A DNA stretch of 64,000 nucleotides from Micromonospora sp. NBC_01813 (lineage in GTDB: Bacteria > Actinomycetota > Actinomycetes > Mycobacteriales > Micromonosporaceae): positions 6,075,001 to 6,139,000 of the forward strand of contig NZ_CP109067.1 in the NCBI RefSeq assembly GCF_035917335.1, in the 5' to 3' direction. The notes beneath the pieces are model-generated. The model had not been told where the DNA came from and did no database searches. It saw nothing but the letters and a program-made list of their open reading frames with translations. The position numbers and the translations under genes were made by a program. Position 1 is the stretch's first letter. Each line of letters opens with the position of its first letter. Of this stretch, positions 15,957 through 22,859 are shown one piece after another.

Positions 15957-16931
15957 GCTGGCCGGCGGCCGGCTGCGGGCGCTGCGGTACGCGGCCCGGT
16001 AGCCCGACGGGCTGATGCCGTACTGGTCGACGACGGCCTGACGCAGTGCGTCGACCGAGCCGAAGCCGCACCTGCCCGCGATCACCGCCAGCGGCAGCCG
16101 GCTGGACACGAGCAGGTGCGCCGCCGCCTCGGTGCGTACCGTCCGGACGAAGCGGGCCGGGCTCTGCCCCACCTGGGCGACGAACAACCGGGTGAGGTGA
16201 CGTTCGCTGACCGCGGCCCGTGCGGCGAGCGCCGCCAGGCTCAGATCGGCGCCGGGTGCCGCCCGGATCGCCCGGACCAGGTCGTGGACCAGGGGGTCCT
16301 CCGGGACCGGGGCAGCCAGGAACATGCTGACCTGGGCCTGGTTGGCGGGCCGCTGCAGGTAGGTGACCAGCGCGCGGGCGACGTGCCGGGCCAGTTCCGC
16401 GCCGTGGTCCTCCTCGACGAAGGCGAGCGCCAGGTCGAGTGCGCTGGTGACGCCGGCCGCCGTGGTGACCGCGCCGTCACGGATCCACAGCGGACGAGGA
16501 TCGACCCGTACGGCGGGGTGGCTGGCGGAGAGCTGGTCGGCGTACATCCAGTGGGTGGTGGCCCGCCGCCCGTCCAGCAGCCCGGCGGCGGCCAACACGG
16601 ACGCACCGGTGCAGACCGAGGCGATCCGGCGGGACTCCCGGGCCAGCCGCCGCACGTGGGCGACCAGCCGGGAGTCGCCGGCGGCGGTGAGGTGCCCCGC
16701 GCCGCCCGACACGATGACTGTGTCGAGCGGTCCACGGAGGCGTTCGAGCGCGGCCTGGGCGTCCAACGTCAACCCGGACTGGCAGGTGATCGGCCGCCCC
16801 AACGGGGAGGCGACCACCAACTCGTACGGTGGGTCCGCGCCCCGGTTGGCGTAGTCGAACGTGGTGGTCAGGCAGGCGATGTCGAGCAGTTCGGCCTCCG
16901 GGTAGCCGATCACGGCCACGATCCGGGGCAT
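15870..16931 (-). CDS. GlxA-family regulator (DJ-1/PfpI domain plus AraC helix-turn-helix)
   Basis: About 353 residues. Residues 1-170 form a DJ-1/PfpI-like domain (IVAVIGYPEAELLDIACL, then the elbow VCTGASVLAAAGLLDGRRATTHW). Residues about 215-315 form an AraC DNA-binding domain (LSLAALAARAAVSERHLTRLF, then ISPSGYRAAYR). Members activate or repress catabolic genes in response to small metabolites. ATG at 16931 (MPRIVAV) is preferred over 16970 because it begins at the domain boundary. The Gln/Glu-rich tail (GRGQDQETEPQRDVQQYAE) is encoded opposite the end of the six-TM gene and looks like run-on. Confidence 0.88.
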   Translation of the reverse strand: MPRIVAVIGYPEAELLDIACLTTTFDYANRGADPPYELVVASPLGRPITCQSGLTLDAQAALERLRGPLDTVIVSGGAGHLTAAGDSRLVAHVRRLARESRRIASVCTGASVLAAAGLLDGRRATTHWMYADQLSASHPAVRVDPRPLWIRDGAVTTAAGVTSALDLALAFVEEDHGAELARHVARALVTYLQRPANQAQVSMFLAAPVPEDPLVHDLVRAIRAAPGADLSLAALAARAAVSERHLTRLFVAQVGQSPARFVRTVRTEAAAHLLVSSRLPLAVIAGRCGFGSVDALRQAVVDQYGISPSGYRAAYRSARSRPPASSAGHRSGRGQDQETEPQRDVQQYAELGQ

Positions 16932-16994
16932 GCACGCCCGGTGGGAACCCACCGGGCGAGCATGCCGCATCCGCGCCGCTGGCGGTATCGACTA

Positions 16995-18176
16995 TCAGCC
17001 GGGCGGGACGACGGTGATCTGAGCGCTGGCCGGCATGCAGTGGCCGGAGTCGGGGTTGGCGGTGATCCGGGCGACGGCTCCGGCGGTGCCGGGATCGGCG
17101 GTAATGATGATCCGGTGCTCCCGGCTGCCGGGCGGCAGCACGAGCGGGGTCACGCGGATCCCGGCGTCGCCGGTGACCGTCAGGTTCAGTCCAGGTGTGG
17201 CCCCGCAGGCCCGCAACGTGAACTCCATGGTGGCCGATCCGCCGGCCGGCACCTGCACTGACGACGGGCAGGCGATCACCATCAACGCCGGCGGCGGTGC
17301 CACCAGCATGAAACCGACCGGTGCCGAGTCGGCGGTGGCTGCCGGCGAGACGGTGACGACCCGGGCGAACACCCCGTGCCGTGCGGACCCGCGCAGCGCC
17401 GGGTGGTCCGGCGGTACGTCGATTCCGTACGGGGCGCTGGTGTCGCTGCCGACCAGTTGGTTGTTGAGGTGGAACTCGACCCGGTCGATCGTGCCGACCG
17501 GGGTGCTGGCGTCGGCGGTCAGCCGGATCGCGCACACCGACACGAGGTTGCTGCCGTCGATCGGGCTGGTCATCGCAACCGTCGGTACCGGCCCTGGCGT
17601 CGGCCCGGGAGTCGGCCCCGGATCAGGCCCTGGGTCTGTCCCGTCGCATGCTTGCCCGTTGATGGTGCAGTCCGGCTCCTGTCGGTTGCCGGCCCAGGTG
17701 CCGATGTAGCCGATCTCGATCGATTGTCCGCTGGCGATGGTGCCGTTCCATGCCGCCGGGGTAGCGGTGAGGATCTTGCCGTCGACGGTCCAGGTGGCGT
17801 TCCAGCCCTGCTGGAAGGTCTGGCCGGGGGGCAGGACGAACACCAGCTTCCAGCCGGTGACCGCGGTGGTGCAACTGTTGGTGATGGCGATGTCGCGGAA
17901 GACGCCGCCGCTGTCCGGGCCGTCCTGCCAGAAGCTGCTCTGCACTTTGACGGTCAGACACTGCGCGCTGGTGGCATCAGCGTGGACGGCATCAGCGTGG
18001 ACGGCTGCGGCGTCGGCCGGTGCGGTGGCGTTGGCCGGCCCACCGGCCAGCGTCGTACCGCTGACGGCGAGAAAAACTGCGGCGGCGGCGCCGACGACCG
18101 TCCGCCACCAGGTGCGACGTGGGCTGCGGCGAACATCAGCGGTACGGTGCGACGACGGGATGGACGGCAGCGACAT
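16995..18176 (-). CDS. Secreted CBM2 protein with Ig-like domain, no catalytic module
   Basis: 393 residues: signal peptide (RRTWWRTVVGAAAAVFLAVSG to NATA), a family-2 carbohydrate-binding module (residues about 70-180, with TGWKLVFVLPPGQTFQQGWNAT and paired Cys), a Pro-Gly linker (PGPDPGPTPGPTPGP), a bacterial Ig-like domain (VAMTSPIDGSNL to DRVEFHLNNQLVGSD) and a C-terminal beta domain. Probably binds cellulose or xylan outside the cell. AAGGAGA seven bases before ATG 18176 fixes the start. A 15-bp in-frame duplication near the mature N-terminus gives AVHADAVHADA. Confidence 0.85.
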   Translation of the reverse strand: MSLPSIPSSHRTADVRRSPRRTWWRTVVGAAAAVFLAVSGTTLAGGPANATAPADAAAVHADAVHADATSAQCLTVKVQSSFWQDGPDSGGVFRDIAITNSCTTAVTGWKLVFVLPPGQTFQQGWNATWTVDGKILTATPAAWNGTIASGQSIEIGYIGTWAGNRQEPDCTINGQACDGTDPGPDPGPTPGPTPGPVPTVAMTSPIDGSNLVSVCAIRLTADASTPVGTIDRVEFHLNNQLVGSDTSAPYGIDVPPDHPALRGSARHGVFARVVTVSPAATADSAPVGFMLVAPPPALMVIACPSSVQVPAGGSATMEFTLRACGATPGLNLTVTGDAGIRVTPLVLPPGSREHRIIITADPGTAGAVARITANPDSGHCMPASAQITVVPPG

Positions 18177-18310
18177 CGGCCGATCTCCTTTGTTTCCACG
18201 ATCCCGTGCCAGCCCTGGTTGCCGCAGGTTCGGCACGACGGACGGAACCCTCGGGGTGGCCACCGGCCCAGGCGCACCCACGTCAGGCAGCCACCATCGT
18301 TTCATCAACG

Positions 18311-18322
18311 TACATCGATGTA
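18311..18322. promoter_or_regulatory. 12-bp perfect palindrome TACATCGATGTA upstream of the CBM2 gene
   Basis: It lies 135 bp upstream of the CBM2 protein start in the 351-bp gap 18177-18527. The size and symmetry would suit a homodimeric repressor, and glycan-degradation genes are often so controlled; no regulator is encoded next to it. Apart from this and the dyad at 18427-18483 I see nothing else in the gap. Confidence 0.4.
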
Positions 18323-18426
18323 AACGGGTCGCTGTTGACGACTGCCGCGCGTGATCCCTCGCGTCGGTGGCGCTGGATGCCCTGTATGTACTGATACGTC
18401 GCCAGCTTGGGGTTCGCCGTCCGTCG

Positions 18427-18483
18427 CGTTTTCTACATGACATACCGAATTCGGCGCCGATAACGTATCTCATGTAGAAAACG
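18427..18483. repeat. Long dyad, 14-bp perfect arms plus inner 4-bp stem
   Basis: CGTTTTCTACATGA (18427-18440) is the exact reverse complement of 18470-18483. After one mismatch ATAC (18442-18445) pairs with GTAT (18465-18468). It starts 45 bp past the stop of the small secreted protein gene on the minus strand, so it may terminate that transcript, although no T-tract follows. Alternatively it is an operator for the CBM2 gene. Confidence 0.55.
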
Positions 18484-18527
18484 GCGGGTGGTGATCGTCG
18501 ATCGTCGGCCGCCGACCAGAGCTGCCG

Positions 18528-18815
18528 TCAGTTGTACATGTACAGGTACCAGTAGCCCTGCGGCTCGCCGGTGCGCCACTCGTAGCGGCAGCTGTAGTAG
18601 CGCCACACGCCGGCAGCGGTGAGGCTCTCGCCGAAGTACCGGCATGCCTCCTGGGTGTAATAGGTGCCAAAGTGGTAGTTGTTGGGCGCGGCGTACGCCG
18701 CCGAGCCTGCGGTGGGCGCCACGGCCTGGGGTGCGGCCTGGGCCGGGGTGGCGGCGCCGGCCAACAGTGCGCCACTGGCGCAGGCGATCGCGAGGGCGGT
18801 GCGGAAGCTACGCAT
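18528..18815 (-). CDS. Small secreted protein, Tyr-rich, two cysteines
   Basis: 95 residues. Signal peptide RTALAIACASGALLAGAATPAQA followed by a mature part of about 65 residues with two cysteines (EACRYFG, YYSCRYEW) that could form a disulfide, and a very aromatic C-terminus (PQGYWYLYMYN). No family recognised with confidence; small exported proteins of this style are common in actinomycetes. AGGAGAAT precedes the ATG. It stands alone, with hairpins or long gaps on both sides. Confidence 0.75.
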   Translation of the reverse strand: MRSFRTALAIACASGALLAGAATPAQAAPQAVAPTAGSAAYAAPNNYHFGTYYTQEACRYFGESLTAAGVWRYYSCRYEWRTGEPQGYWYLYMYN

Positions 18816-19342
18816 GGGATTCTCCTCGGTGCGGGGGTCACTTCCGCCTAAAAATAGGTGCTCCTCGATCCTGCTTTGGCGCGTGCCGGCGAGGTTTCCG
18901 GCATCCGTGTAACCCCTCGAACCCGTCGATCCGAGCCAACCCCACCTGATTGACGCGGATCATCAGGGGCTGGCGGCTGGCGGGCACGGCTCCGCGTGAG
19001 CTTCCGGCTGGCAAGCCTCGTCCGTTGGCGAGGTTCCAAGCCAGCGCTGCGAGAACCGCCGCCTCGGGCGCAATTGACAAGCTCGGCGAGCTGGTGGGTT
19101 ACCGACCGTTACCAGTTGGCGTCGAGGTCGACTCGGCCTGCTTCGAACCCAGCTCCGTCCCTCGCGAGTGGAGTCCTACATACCTTATCCGTGCGTCTTA
19201 AGGTATGTAGGACTCCACTCGCGGACGCTCGCCCGCCGCTGACGCGCTGGTGTCGGGTGCGCTCCAGCGTTCCACGGCTGCGGAGTTACTGAGGGTAAGC
19301 CCGATCGGGGCTGGTAGTCGGGCCTGGCTGCACGGCGCTGGA
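18816..19342. other. 527-bp gap without a convincing gene
   Basis: Base composition is lower in GC than the flanks. The open frames here (for example 18838-19080 minus, 18950-19201 plus) show no codon bias, ribosome site or recognisable domain. The only strong signal is the perfect hairpin at 19163-19223. The stretch could be remains of a decayed gene or mobile element; I could not identify one. Confidence 0.5.
19163..19223. terminator. Perfect 25-bp stem with 11-nt loop
   Basis: Arms 19163-19187 and 19199-19223 are exact reverse complements (ends CGCGAGTGGAG and TACATACCTTA), loop TCCGTGCGTCT. On the minus strand it lies about 120 bp past the stop of the four-gene operon ending at 19343, so it is the natural candidate terminator. 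Perfect 25-bp pairing is more than a terminator needs, so a miniature inverted-repeat element is an alternative. Confidence 0.6.
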
Positions 19343-19816
19343 TCAGCTCCGGCTCTGGTGGGCTCGTTCTGTGGCGAGTTGGGCGTCGAGGCCGTGCTCC
19401 TCGGCGAACTCGACAGCCTTCGCGAGGACCGCTTCCAACTCGTCCGTGCCGATCTTGGCCGGGTCGAGGATGTAGTTGATGACCTCCAGCACGACCTCTG
19501 CCCTCACCTCCTGCGGGATCTCCTCCCGGGGCTTCGCATCCATCACGGTGGTGATCAGCCCCTCCGCTGCTCGGGCGTCAACCGTCGTGCCCGAAGGAAG
19601 GGCGGCGCGAAGCTCCGCGACGAACCTGATGATCTCGCCTCGGCTGGGAACCTGCGGGAACTGTCGTTGGACAGCGAGGATGAACAGCCCGGTGATCAGC
19701 GCGGCCATCCCGAGCTGATCCTCGGCCGGGACGTCCTCCGAGGCGGGCACATCCTCGTCGTCGCCGGTGAGTACCGCCCGCGCCAGGACAACCGCCCCCG
19801 GACTAATCCTCTTCAC
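19343..19816 (-). CDS. Unknown helical protein, paralogue of the preceding gene product
   Basis: 157 residues, no recognised domain, mostly alpha-helical. It shares a core with the upstream protein: G-L-F-x-L-A, then R-GEIIRFVAELRAALPSG, then VDARAAEGLI. The GTG start at 19816 overlaps the end of the upstream gene by 14 bp and is preceded by GGAGTGGA, so translation is coupled. It is last in a four-gene minus-strand operon and followed by a perfect hairpin. A tandem paralogue pair behind small helical proteins would fit an immunity or modulator role, but this is speculation. Confidence 0.7.
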   Translation of the reverse strand: MKRISPGAVVLARAVLTGDDEDVPASEDVPAEDQLGMAALITGLFILAVQRQFPQVPSRGEIIRFVAELRAALPSGTTVDARAAEGLITTVMDAKPREEIPQEVRAEVVLEVINYILDPAKIGTDELEAVLAKAVEFAEEHGLDAQLATERAHQSRS

Positions 19817-20246
19817 TCCACTCCTCCGCGAGCTGGTCGACCTCGACGAGGAAGCGATCCAGTTTGTCTTCAGATGCATCTCCGAGCAGGTGCCAAAGCA
19901 CGACTAGCTCGGTCTCAAGCAAAGCGCTCTGCTCGGCATCCTCGACTTCGCCTGTCTCTCCGGTGAGAGCCGAGATGAGCATCTTCTCGGCTAGCTCGGG
20001 GTCGAGATCGACCTTGGTGCTTGCGAACGTGCTGCGAATCTCGGCGACAAGTCGAATGACCTCGCCCTTGGTCGTCCGGTTTCCAAGTCTTTCGCGGGCG
20101 GCCAGGAAGAATCCCGCACCCAGCACCAGGCCGAGCTCCTGCCACCCTGCTGCGTCAAGCTGCTGGCAGCGCTCTCGGTAGGTGTCTGGGTTGCCATGGG
20201 TTAGCTCCCGGAGTAGTTCCAGGTACGGCGTCCGGTCAGTCGTCAA
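19803..20246 (-). CDS. Unknown helical protein, first member of a tandem paralogue pair
   Basis: 147 residues from a TTG start at 20246 (GGAGGCGGAAGA just upstream; the start overlaps the end of the preceding gene). No known domain. Shared with the next protein: LGLVLGAGFFLAARERL, GEVIRLVAEIRSTF, LDPELAEKMLISAL. The C-terminus is very acidic (QLAEEWSEED). Third gene of the operon 21107 to 19343. Soluble, probably cytoplasmic. Confidence 0.7.
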   Translation of the reverse strand: MTTDRTPYLELLRELTHGNPDTYRERCQQLDAAGWQELGLVLGAGFFLAARERLGNRTTKGEVIRLVAEIRSTFASTKVDLDPELAEKMLISALTGETGEVEDAEQSALLETELVVLWHLLGDASEDKLDRFLVEVDQLAEEWSEED

Positions 20247-20850
20247 TCTTCCGCCTCCGAGACTTCCTGTCGTCGAACTTCTTGAGTGCCAGGGCAATTG
20301 CTGCTGCCACTACAATGGCGGCAGACTCGGCAGAGTCGGCGTAACCTGCGGTTGGGCTGGTAGGTGCCGGTGCGGTCGGATGCTGGACCGTCGACGTCGT
20401 GCCTCTAGGCCCAAGCTCGGTTATCGCATCAGTGATCTTTCCGGTTACGTCACCAGCGGTCTCGGCCTCTTCGACGCTCTTCTTGGCGACTCGTCGATGC
20501 CAGCTCTTGGGGCGCGCGGTGCTGGCGACGATCTCTTCGCCGGTGGGGAGGCTGGTGTCGGGGTTTGCCTCAAGGGTCGGCATCGAGCCGGGCATGATGT
20601 GGTCGCCGTACCTGGAGAAGGCAGCCGCTGACTTGGCCAGCAGGTTGCCGAGCCTGCCGGCCTTGGCCGCTGCGGTCTCGGCGTCGTCGATGGCGTCCCG
20701 AATATCCTTGTGATCGGACCCGGTGCCGGCTGTGGTCAGGTGCCGGTGTGCCTCGGTCAGGTCTGCCTGGGCACGGGTGGCACCGACTGCGGCCTGGTCC
20801 AAGCGCTCGACGGCGGTGCGGAGCTGGGCGACCACGTCAGCCAGGGTCAT
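20236..20850 (-). CDS. Unknown protein: N-terminal helical bundle, Pro-rich linker, C-terminal hydrophobic helix
   Basis: 204 residues. Residues 1-75 are helical with heptad-like pattern (VAQLRTAVERLDQAAVGATR, DDAETAAAKAGRLGNLL). A middle part has the conserved-looking RPKSWHRRVAKKSVEEAET. A Thr/Pro linker follows, then a hydrophobic segment (SAAIVVAAAIALALKK) with a basic tail (KSRRRKIDD), which could be a tail anchor. ATG at 20850 overlaps the stop of the preceding gene as ATGA. The small N-terminal bundle resembles WXG100-sized secreted proteins in shape only. No function known. Confidence 0.72.
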   Translation of the reverse strand: MTLADVVAQLRTAVERLDQAAVGATRAQADLTEAHRHLTTAGTGSDHKDIRDAIDDAETAAAKAGRLGNLLAKSAAAFSRYGDHIMPGSMPTLEANPDTSLPTGEEIVASTARPKSWHRRVAKKSVEEAETAGDVTGKITDAITELGPRGTTSTVQHPTAPAPTSPTAGYADSAESAAIVVAAAIALALKKFDDRKSRRRKIDD

Positions 20851-21107
20851 CCGAGCGCCTTCCGGTACGCCTGAGCGTGCTCCACGCAGTTGTCGATCCA
20901 GCGGATGGTCAACTCGACCTCCTTGATCGCCGCCATGAAGTGCTCCCGGCCTTCCTTGACGCAGTCCTGCTTGCTGTCGTGGACGGTCCGTAGCGCGAGG
21001 TCGCCTGCCTCGGCTGCCACGGTGTGCAGCTGCTCGATGAGCTTCTTGGCTTCGGCCGCGGCTTCGATGGCCTGCCCGATGCGCACCTTGACATCGTCGA
21101 CCGACAT
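20847..21107 (-). CDS. Small all-helical protein (WXG100-sized), unknown
   Basis: 86 residues, predicted two long helices (VDDVKVRIGQAIEAAAEAKK and EGREHFMAAIKEVELTIRWI), size and shape like ESX/WXG100 proteins but without a WXG turn. It begins the four-gene operon and its TGA overlaps the next ATG. A CGGTTG/CAACCG hairpin (21178-21195) lies 70 bp upstream. The pattern S-V-D-D-V-K recalls uncharacterised Micromonosporaceae proteins; I cannot assign a function. Confidence 0.72.
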   Translation of the reverse strand: MSVDDVKVRIGQAIEAAAEAKKLIEQLHTVAAEAGDLALRTVHDSKQDCVKEGREHFMAAIKEVELTIRWIDNCVEHAQAYRKALG

Positions 21108-21237
21108 GTAGCCATCCGTCCAGGCAGGGGAGCGGCGCCACGTGCAGTGTCGCGCCTTCTGGTGACGTGAAGGCTACCGGTTGTGCTATCAACCGCAGTG
21201 GCCCCGGCGATAGGCACTGTGGAGCACATGCGTGATG

Positions 21238-21468
21238 TCATCCTGGGGGCCTGTCGGCGACGTAGGTGCCGCGCCCCTGCTGCCCGATGATCAGGTTGCG
21301 GTCGTGGAGCAGGGACAGTGCGCGATAGACCGTGCCGGTGCTGACGTCGTACTCGTCGGCAAGTTTGCTGGTCGACGGCAACTTGTCGCCGGGTGCCAGC
21401 TCGCCACTCTCGATCTTGGCAACGATGTCGTCGACGATCTGTCGGAACGACGGTTTTGCAGTTGGCAT
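21238..21468 (-). CDS. Minimal GntR-family regulator (DNA-binding domain only), copy 1
   Basis: 76 residues, essentially only the GntR winged helix: FRQIVDDIVAKIESGELAPGDKLPSTSKLADEYDVSTGTVYRALSLL, then the wing IIGQQGRGTYV. No ligand-binding domain, so it would act as a constitutive binder or need a partner, like plasmid and ICE GntR/KorSA-type proteins. ATG at 21468 has GGAGACACC upstream. It precedes the four-gene operon on the same strand (131-bp gap), possibly in one transcript. It is about 40% similar to the second GntR protein at 21852-22091. Confidence 0.85.
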   Translation of the reverse strand: MPTAKPSFRQIVDDIVAKIESGELAPGDKLPSTSKLADEYDVSTGTVYRALSLLHDRNLIIGQQGRGTYVADRPPG

Positions 21469-21544
21469 GGGGTGTCTCCAGTTGGTTCGGCACCCCGGAT
21501 CCTGCCGCACATGGAGTACTTACTGCAATAACTAGGCCAGGTTG

Positions 21545-21595
21545 TCACGGGTGGGGCAGGGGGTAGACATGCTGTAGTAAGTACAGTAAGTTCAC
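21545..21595 (-). CDS. Possible 16-residue leader peptide upstream of gntR copy 1
   Basis: A GTG start at 21595, reading VNLLYLLQHVYPLPHP and then TGA, lies 8 bases downstream of GGAGAC within the duplicated leader block. The equivalent position before the second gntR also carries a mini-ORF starting with Asn-Leu. Existence rests on the duplicated ribosome site and position only; the same bases read as a promoter on the other strand. Confidence 0.3.
   Translation of the reverse strand: MNLLYLLQHVYPLPHP
21564..21592 (+). promoter_or_regulatory. Promoter-like TAGACA-N17-TAAGTT
   Basis: The -35-like box is at 21564-21569 and the -10-like box at 21587-21592, spacing 17 bp, on the strand opposite to gntR. 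It aligns with the better promoter at 22171-22199 (shared GACAT and TAAGTTCA). The direct repeat AGTAAG-TAC-AGTAAG around 21576-21590 recurs inverted at about 21512-21524 and could bind the GntR protein. Confidence 0.4.
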
Positions 21596-21851
21596 TCGTG
21601 GTTGTCTCCGGTTGGTTCGGCAAAACGGATCGGGTGGCGACTGAGCAGGTGGTATCGCCTTGCCGGGTGGCCGGCAGACGTGGACATGGGAGGAGGTGTG
21701 GCTTGTGTGCTGGCTGCCCGGCGAGGGGTCGACGAGCAGGGCGCCATGATCGGGTGCGCCTCAGCTGACATCCGCTCGGCGTGTCGCGTCGATGGAGCGC
21801 AGTGGATCACCGGATGAGATCAGCCGGCGGCTCCGATGCCAGCCCGAACGG

Positions 21852-22091
21852 CTACGGCTTGCGCATCCAGGTAGCCGGATCGGTGATGTAGACGCCCTTG
21901 CCTTGGTGGCGGTCGATCACCTCAAGCGCTTCGAGGCGCACGAACACCAGGCGGATCGTCGATGGGCTGACGTCGTACTGCTTGCAGAGCTGCGCGATCG
22001 ACGGCAACTTGTCGCCCGGCTTGAGCTTGCCGTTCTTCGCGTCGGCGACGATCGCGTTCGAGATCTTGAAGTAGTCGGGCAAAGCAGGCAT
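21852..22091 (-). CDS. Minimal GntR-family regulator, copy 2
   Basis: 79 residues, again only the winged helix: FKISNAIVADAKNGKLKPGDKLPSIAQLCKQYDVSPSTIRLVFVRLEALEVI, then the wing RHQGKGVYITD. ATG at 22091 has GAGGGAG five bases upstream. It shares GDKLPS, YDVS and QGxGxY with copy 1. It is divergent from the DivIVA-like gene, with a strong + strand promoter and a dyad between them, so it probably represses that promoter. The lack of an effector domain is unusual for GntR proteins of ordinary metabolism. Confidence 0.85.
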   Translation of the reverse strand: MPALPDYFKISNAIVADAKNGKLKPGDKLPSIAQLCKQYDVSPSTIRLVFVRLEALEVIDRHQGKGVYITDPATWMRKP

Positions 22092-22128
22092 GGCGCTCCC
22101 TCACATGGCGACTCCATTCGATCACGTC

Positions 22129-22198
22129 ACTTATGTGTGGAGCAAGAGTTAGGCAGCTTTAGCGCGAAGGTTGACATCCGCTACATCCGCACATAAGT
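22129..22198. promoter_or_regulatory. Inverted repeat ACTTATGTGTGG / CCGCACATAAGT, 46 bp apart
   Basis: Left arm 22129-22140, right arm 22187-22198; 11 of 12 positions pair. The right arm covers the -10 box of the + strand promoter at 22171-22199 and the left arm lies before gntR copy 2. Two half-operators of this kind would allow a GntR protein to control both directions. Confidence 0.55.
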
Positions 22199-22202
22199 TC
22201 AT
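22149..22202 (-). CDS. Possible 17-residue leader peptide upstream of gntR copy 2
   Basis: ATG at 22202, reading MNLCADVADVNLRAKAA and ending TAA at 22149. GAGGGAG, the same ribosome block as gntR copy 2, lies 11 bases upstream. Evidence is the duplicated ribosome site and the parallel with the other gntR leader. It overlaps the opposing promoter, so it may not be real. Confidence 0.3.
   Translation of the reverse strand: MNLCADVADVNLRAKAA
22171..22199 (+). promoter_or_regulatory. Strong promoter TTGACA-N17-TAAGTT
   Basis: TTGACA at 22171-22176, 17-bp spacer, TAAGTT at 22194-22199. It points toward the DivIVA-like gene 320 bp downstream, whose leader (22200-22517) holds no other clear gene. 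One half of the 12-bp inverted repeat covers the -10 element. Confidence 0.55.
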
Positions 22203-22517
22203 CGCTACGGGCGCTCCCTCGCATGGCAACGGTGGGGTGCTCGTGCCCCTGGTCGGGGCGGGTGGTGGCGCGCGCGGCCATCCCGCCCCGACCCCCAACC
22301 GACGCCCACACCCACACCAGGACGGCTCCGGGTGCGTACTCGCCGAATGAGGCTGCGCATCCGGGGCAGGGGCGACCCGTCCGTGACGACACTGCTCCCG
22401 CTCGGCCGTTCTCCGGCGGGCGGGTCGCCCCATCCACCGAGCGGCATCCCCCGCACGACGTCCGCCGCACGAACAGTTTCGGCGTACCCCCGATCTTGGA
22501 AGAGGTGAACCCCCACC

Positions 22518-22859
22518 ATGCGCAACCTTCTCCACCGGATCTTCAACCGACCCAGCCGCCGCCTCGCGAACGTCGTCGAACCGCCCCGGCTGCCCGGGTC
22601 CCGACGGCCGCGCAACGCTGGCGTGTTTCGCCGGCCGCCGCTGCGGCCCGGCATCACCGCAGGTCAAGTCCGCGACCGCCGGTTCCGCGAGGTGCGGCGC
22701 GGGCTCGACCCCGACGAGGTGTACGCGTTTCTGCACTGGATCGCCGAGGACCTCACCACGCTGCGCGACGACGTGCGGCGGACCAGCGACGAGAACATCC
22801 GGATCAAGCAGGCGCTGCGTGAATGGCAGTCCAGCCAGGCAACCCGGATGTACGCATGA
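22518..22859 (+). CDS. DivIVA-domain protein, short
   Basis: 113 residues. A basic, Arg/Pro-rich N-terminus (HRIFNRPSRRLANVV) is followed by a DivIVA/GpsB-like segment: GITAGQVRDRRFREVRRGLDPDEVYAFLHWIAEDL and then a coiled-coil helix (RRTSDENIRIKQALREW). Such segments (V-R-x-x-x-F-x-x-V-R-R-G-Y-D-x-x-E-V) occur in actinobacterial cell-pole and wall-growth proteins. Far shorter than Wag31, so more likely an adaptor. The stop overlaps the next start as ATGA. Confidence 0.8.
   Translation: MRNLLHRIFNRPSRRLANVVEPPRLPGSRRPRNAGVFRRPPLRPGITAGQVRDRRFREVRRGLDPDEVYAFLHWIAEDLTTLRDDVRRTSDENIRIKQALREWQSSQATRMYA

Larger units (their letters stand above)
21473..21631. repeat. Direct repeat of the gntR copy 1 leader/RBS block
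   Basis: 29 bp at 21473-21501 recur at 21603-21631 (25 of 29 identical; differences are one A/G and a CCC/AAA block). The first copy is the ribosome-binding leader of the gntR gene on the minus strand. The second lies 130 bp further upstream, where it precedes a 16-codon minus-strand reading frame. The remaining part of the 383-bp gap 21469-21851 contains the promoter-like pair at 21564-21592 and no larger gene. Confidence 0.75.
22092..22230. repeat. Direct repeat of the gntR copy 2 leader/RBS block
   Basis: GGCGCTCCCTCRCATGGCRAC occurs at 22092-22112 and 22210-22230 (19 of 21 identical). The first copy is the minus-strand ribosome site of gntR copy 2; the second precedes a 17-codon minus-strand frame. 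This mirrors the arrangement at the other gntR gene although the repeated sequences are unrelated. Confidence 0.72.

Noticed and set aside
18838-19080. A minus-strand frame that could be a transposase remnant
   Set aside because: No DDE or other motif and no terminal repeats tied to it; the resemblance is too weak to call a mobile element.
22223-22822. A plus-strand frame starting at 22223 in the gntR-divIVA gap
   Set aside because: No ribosome site, low-complexity Pro/Arg/His sequence, and it runs into the DivIVA gene in another frame. The ATG belongs to the duplicated leader block.
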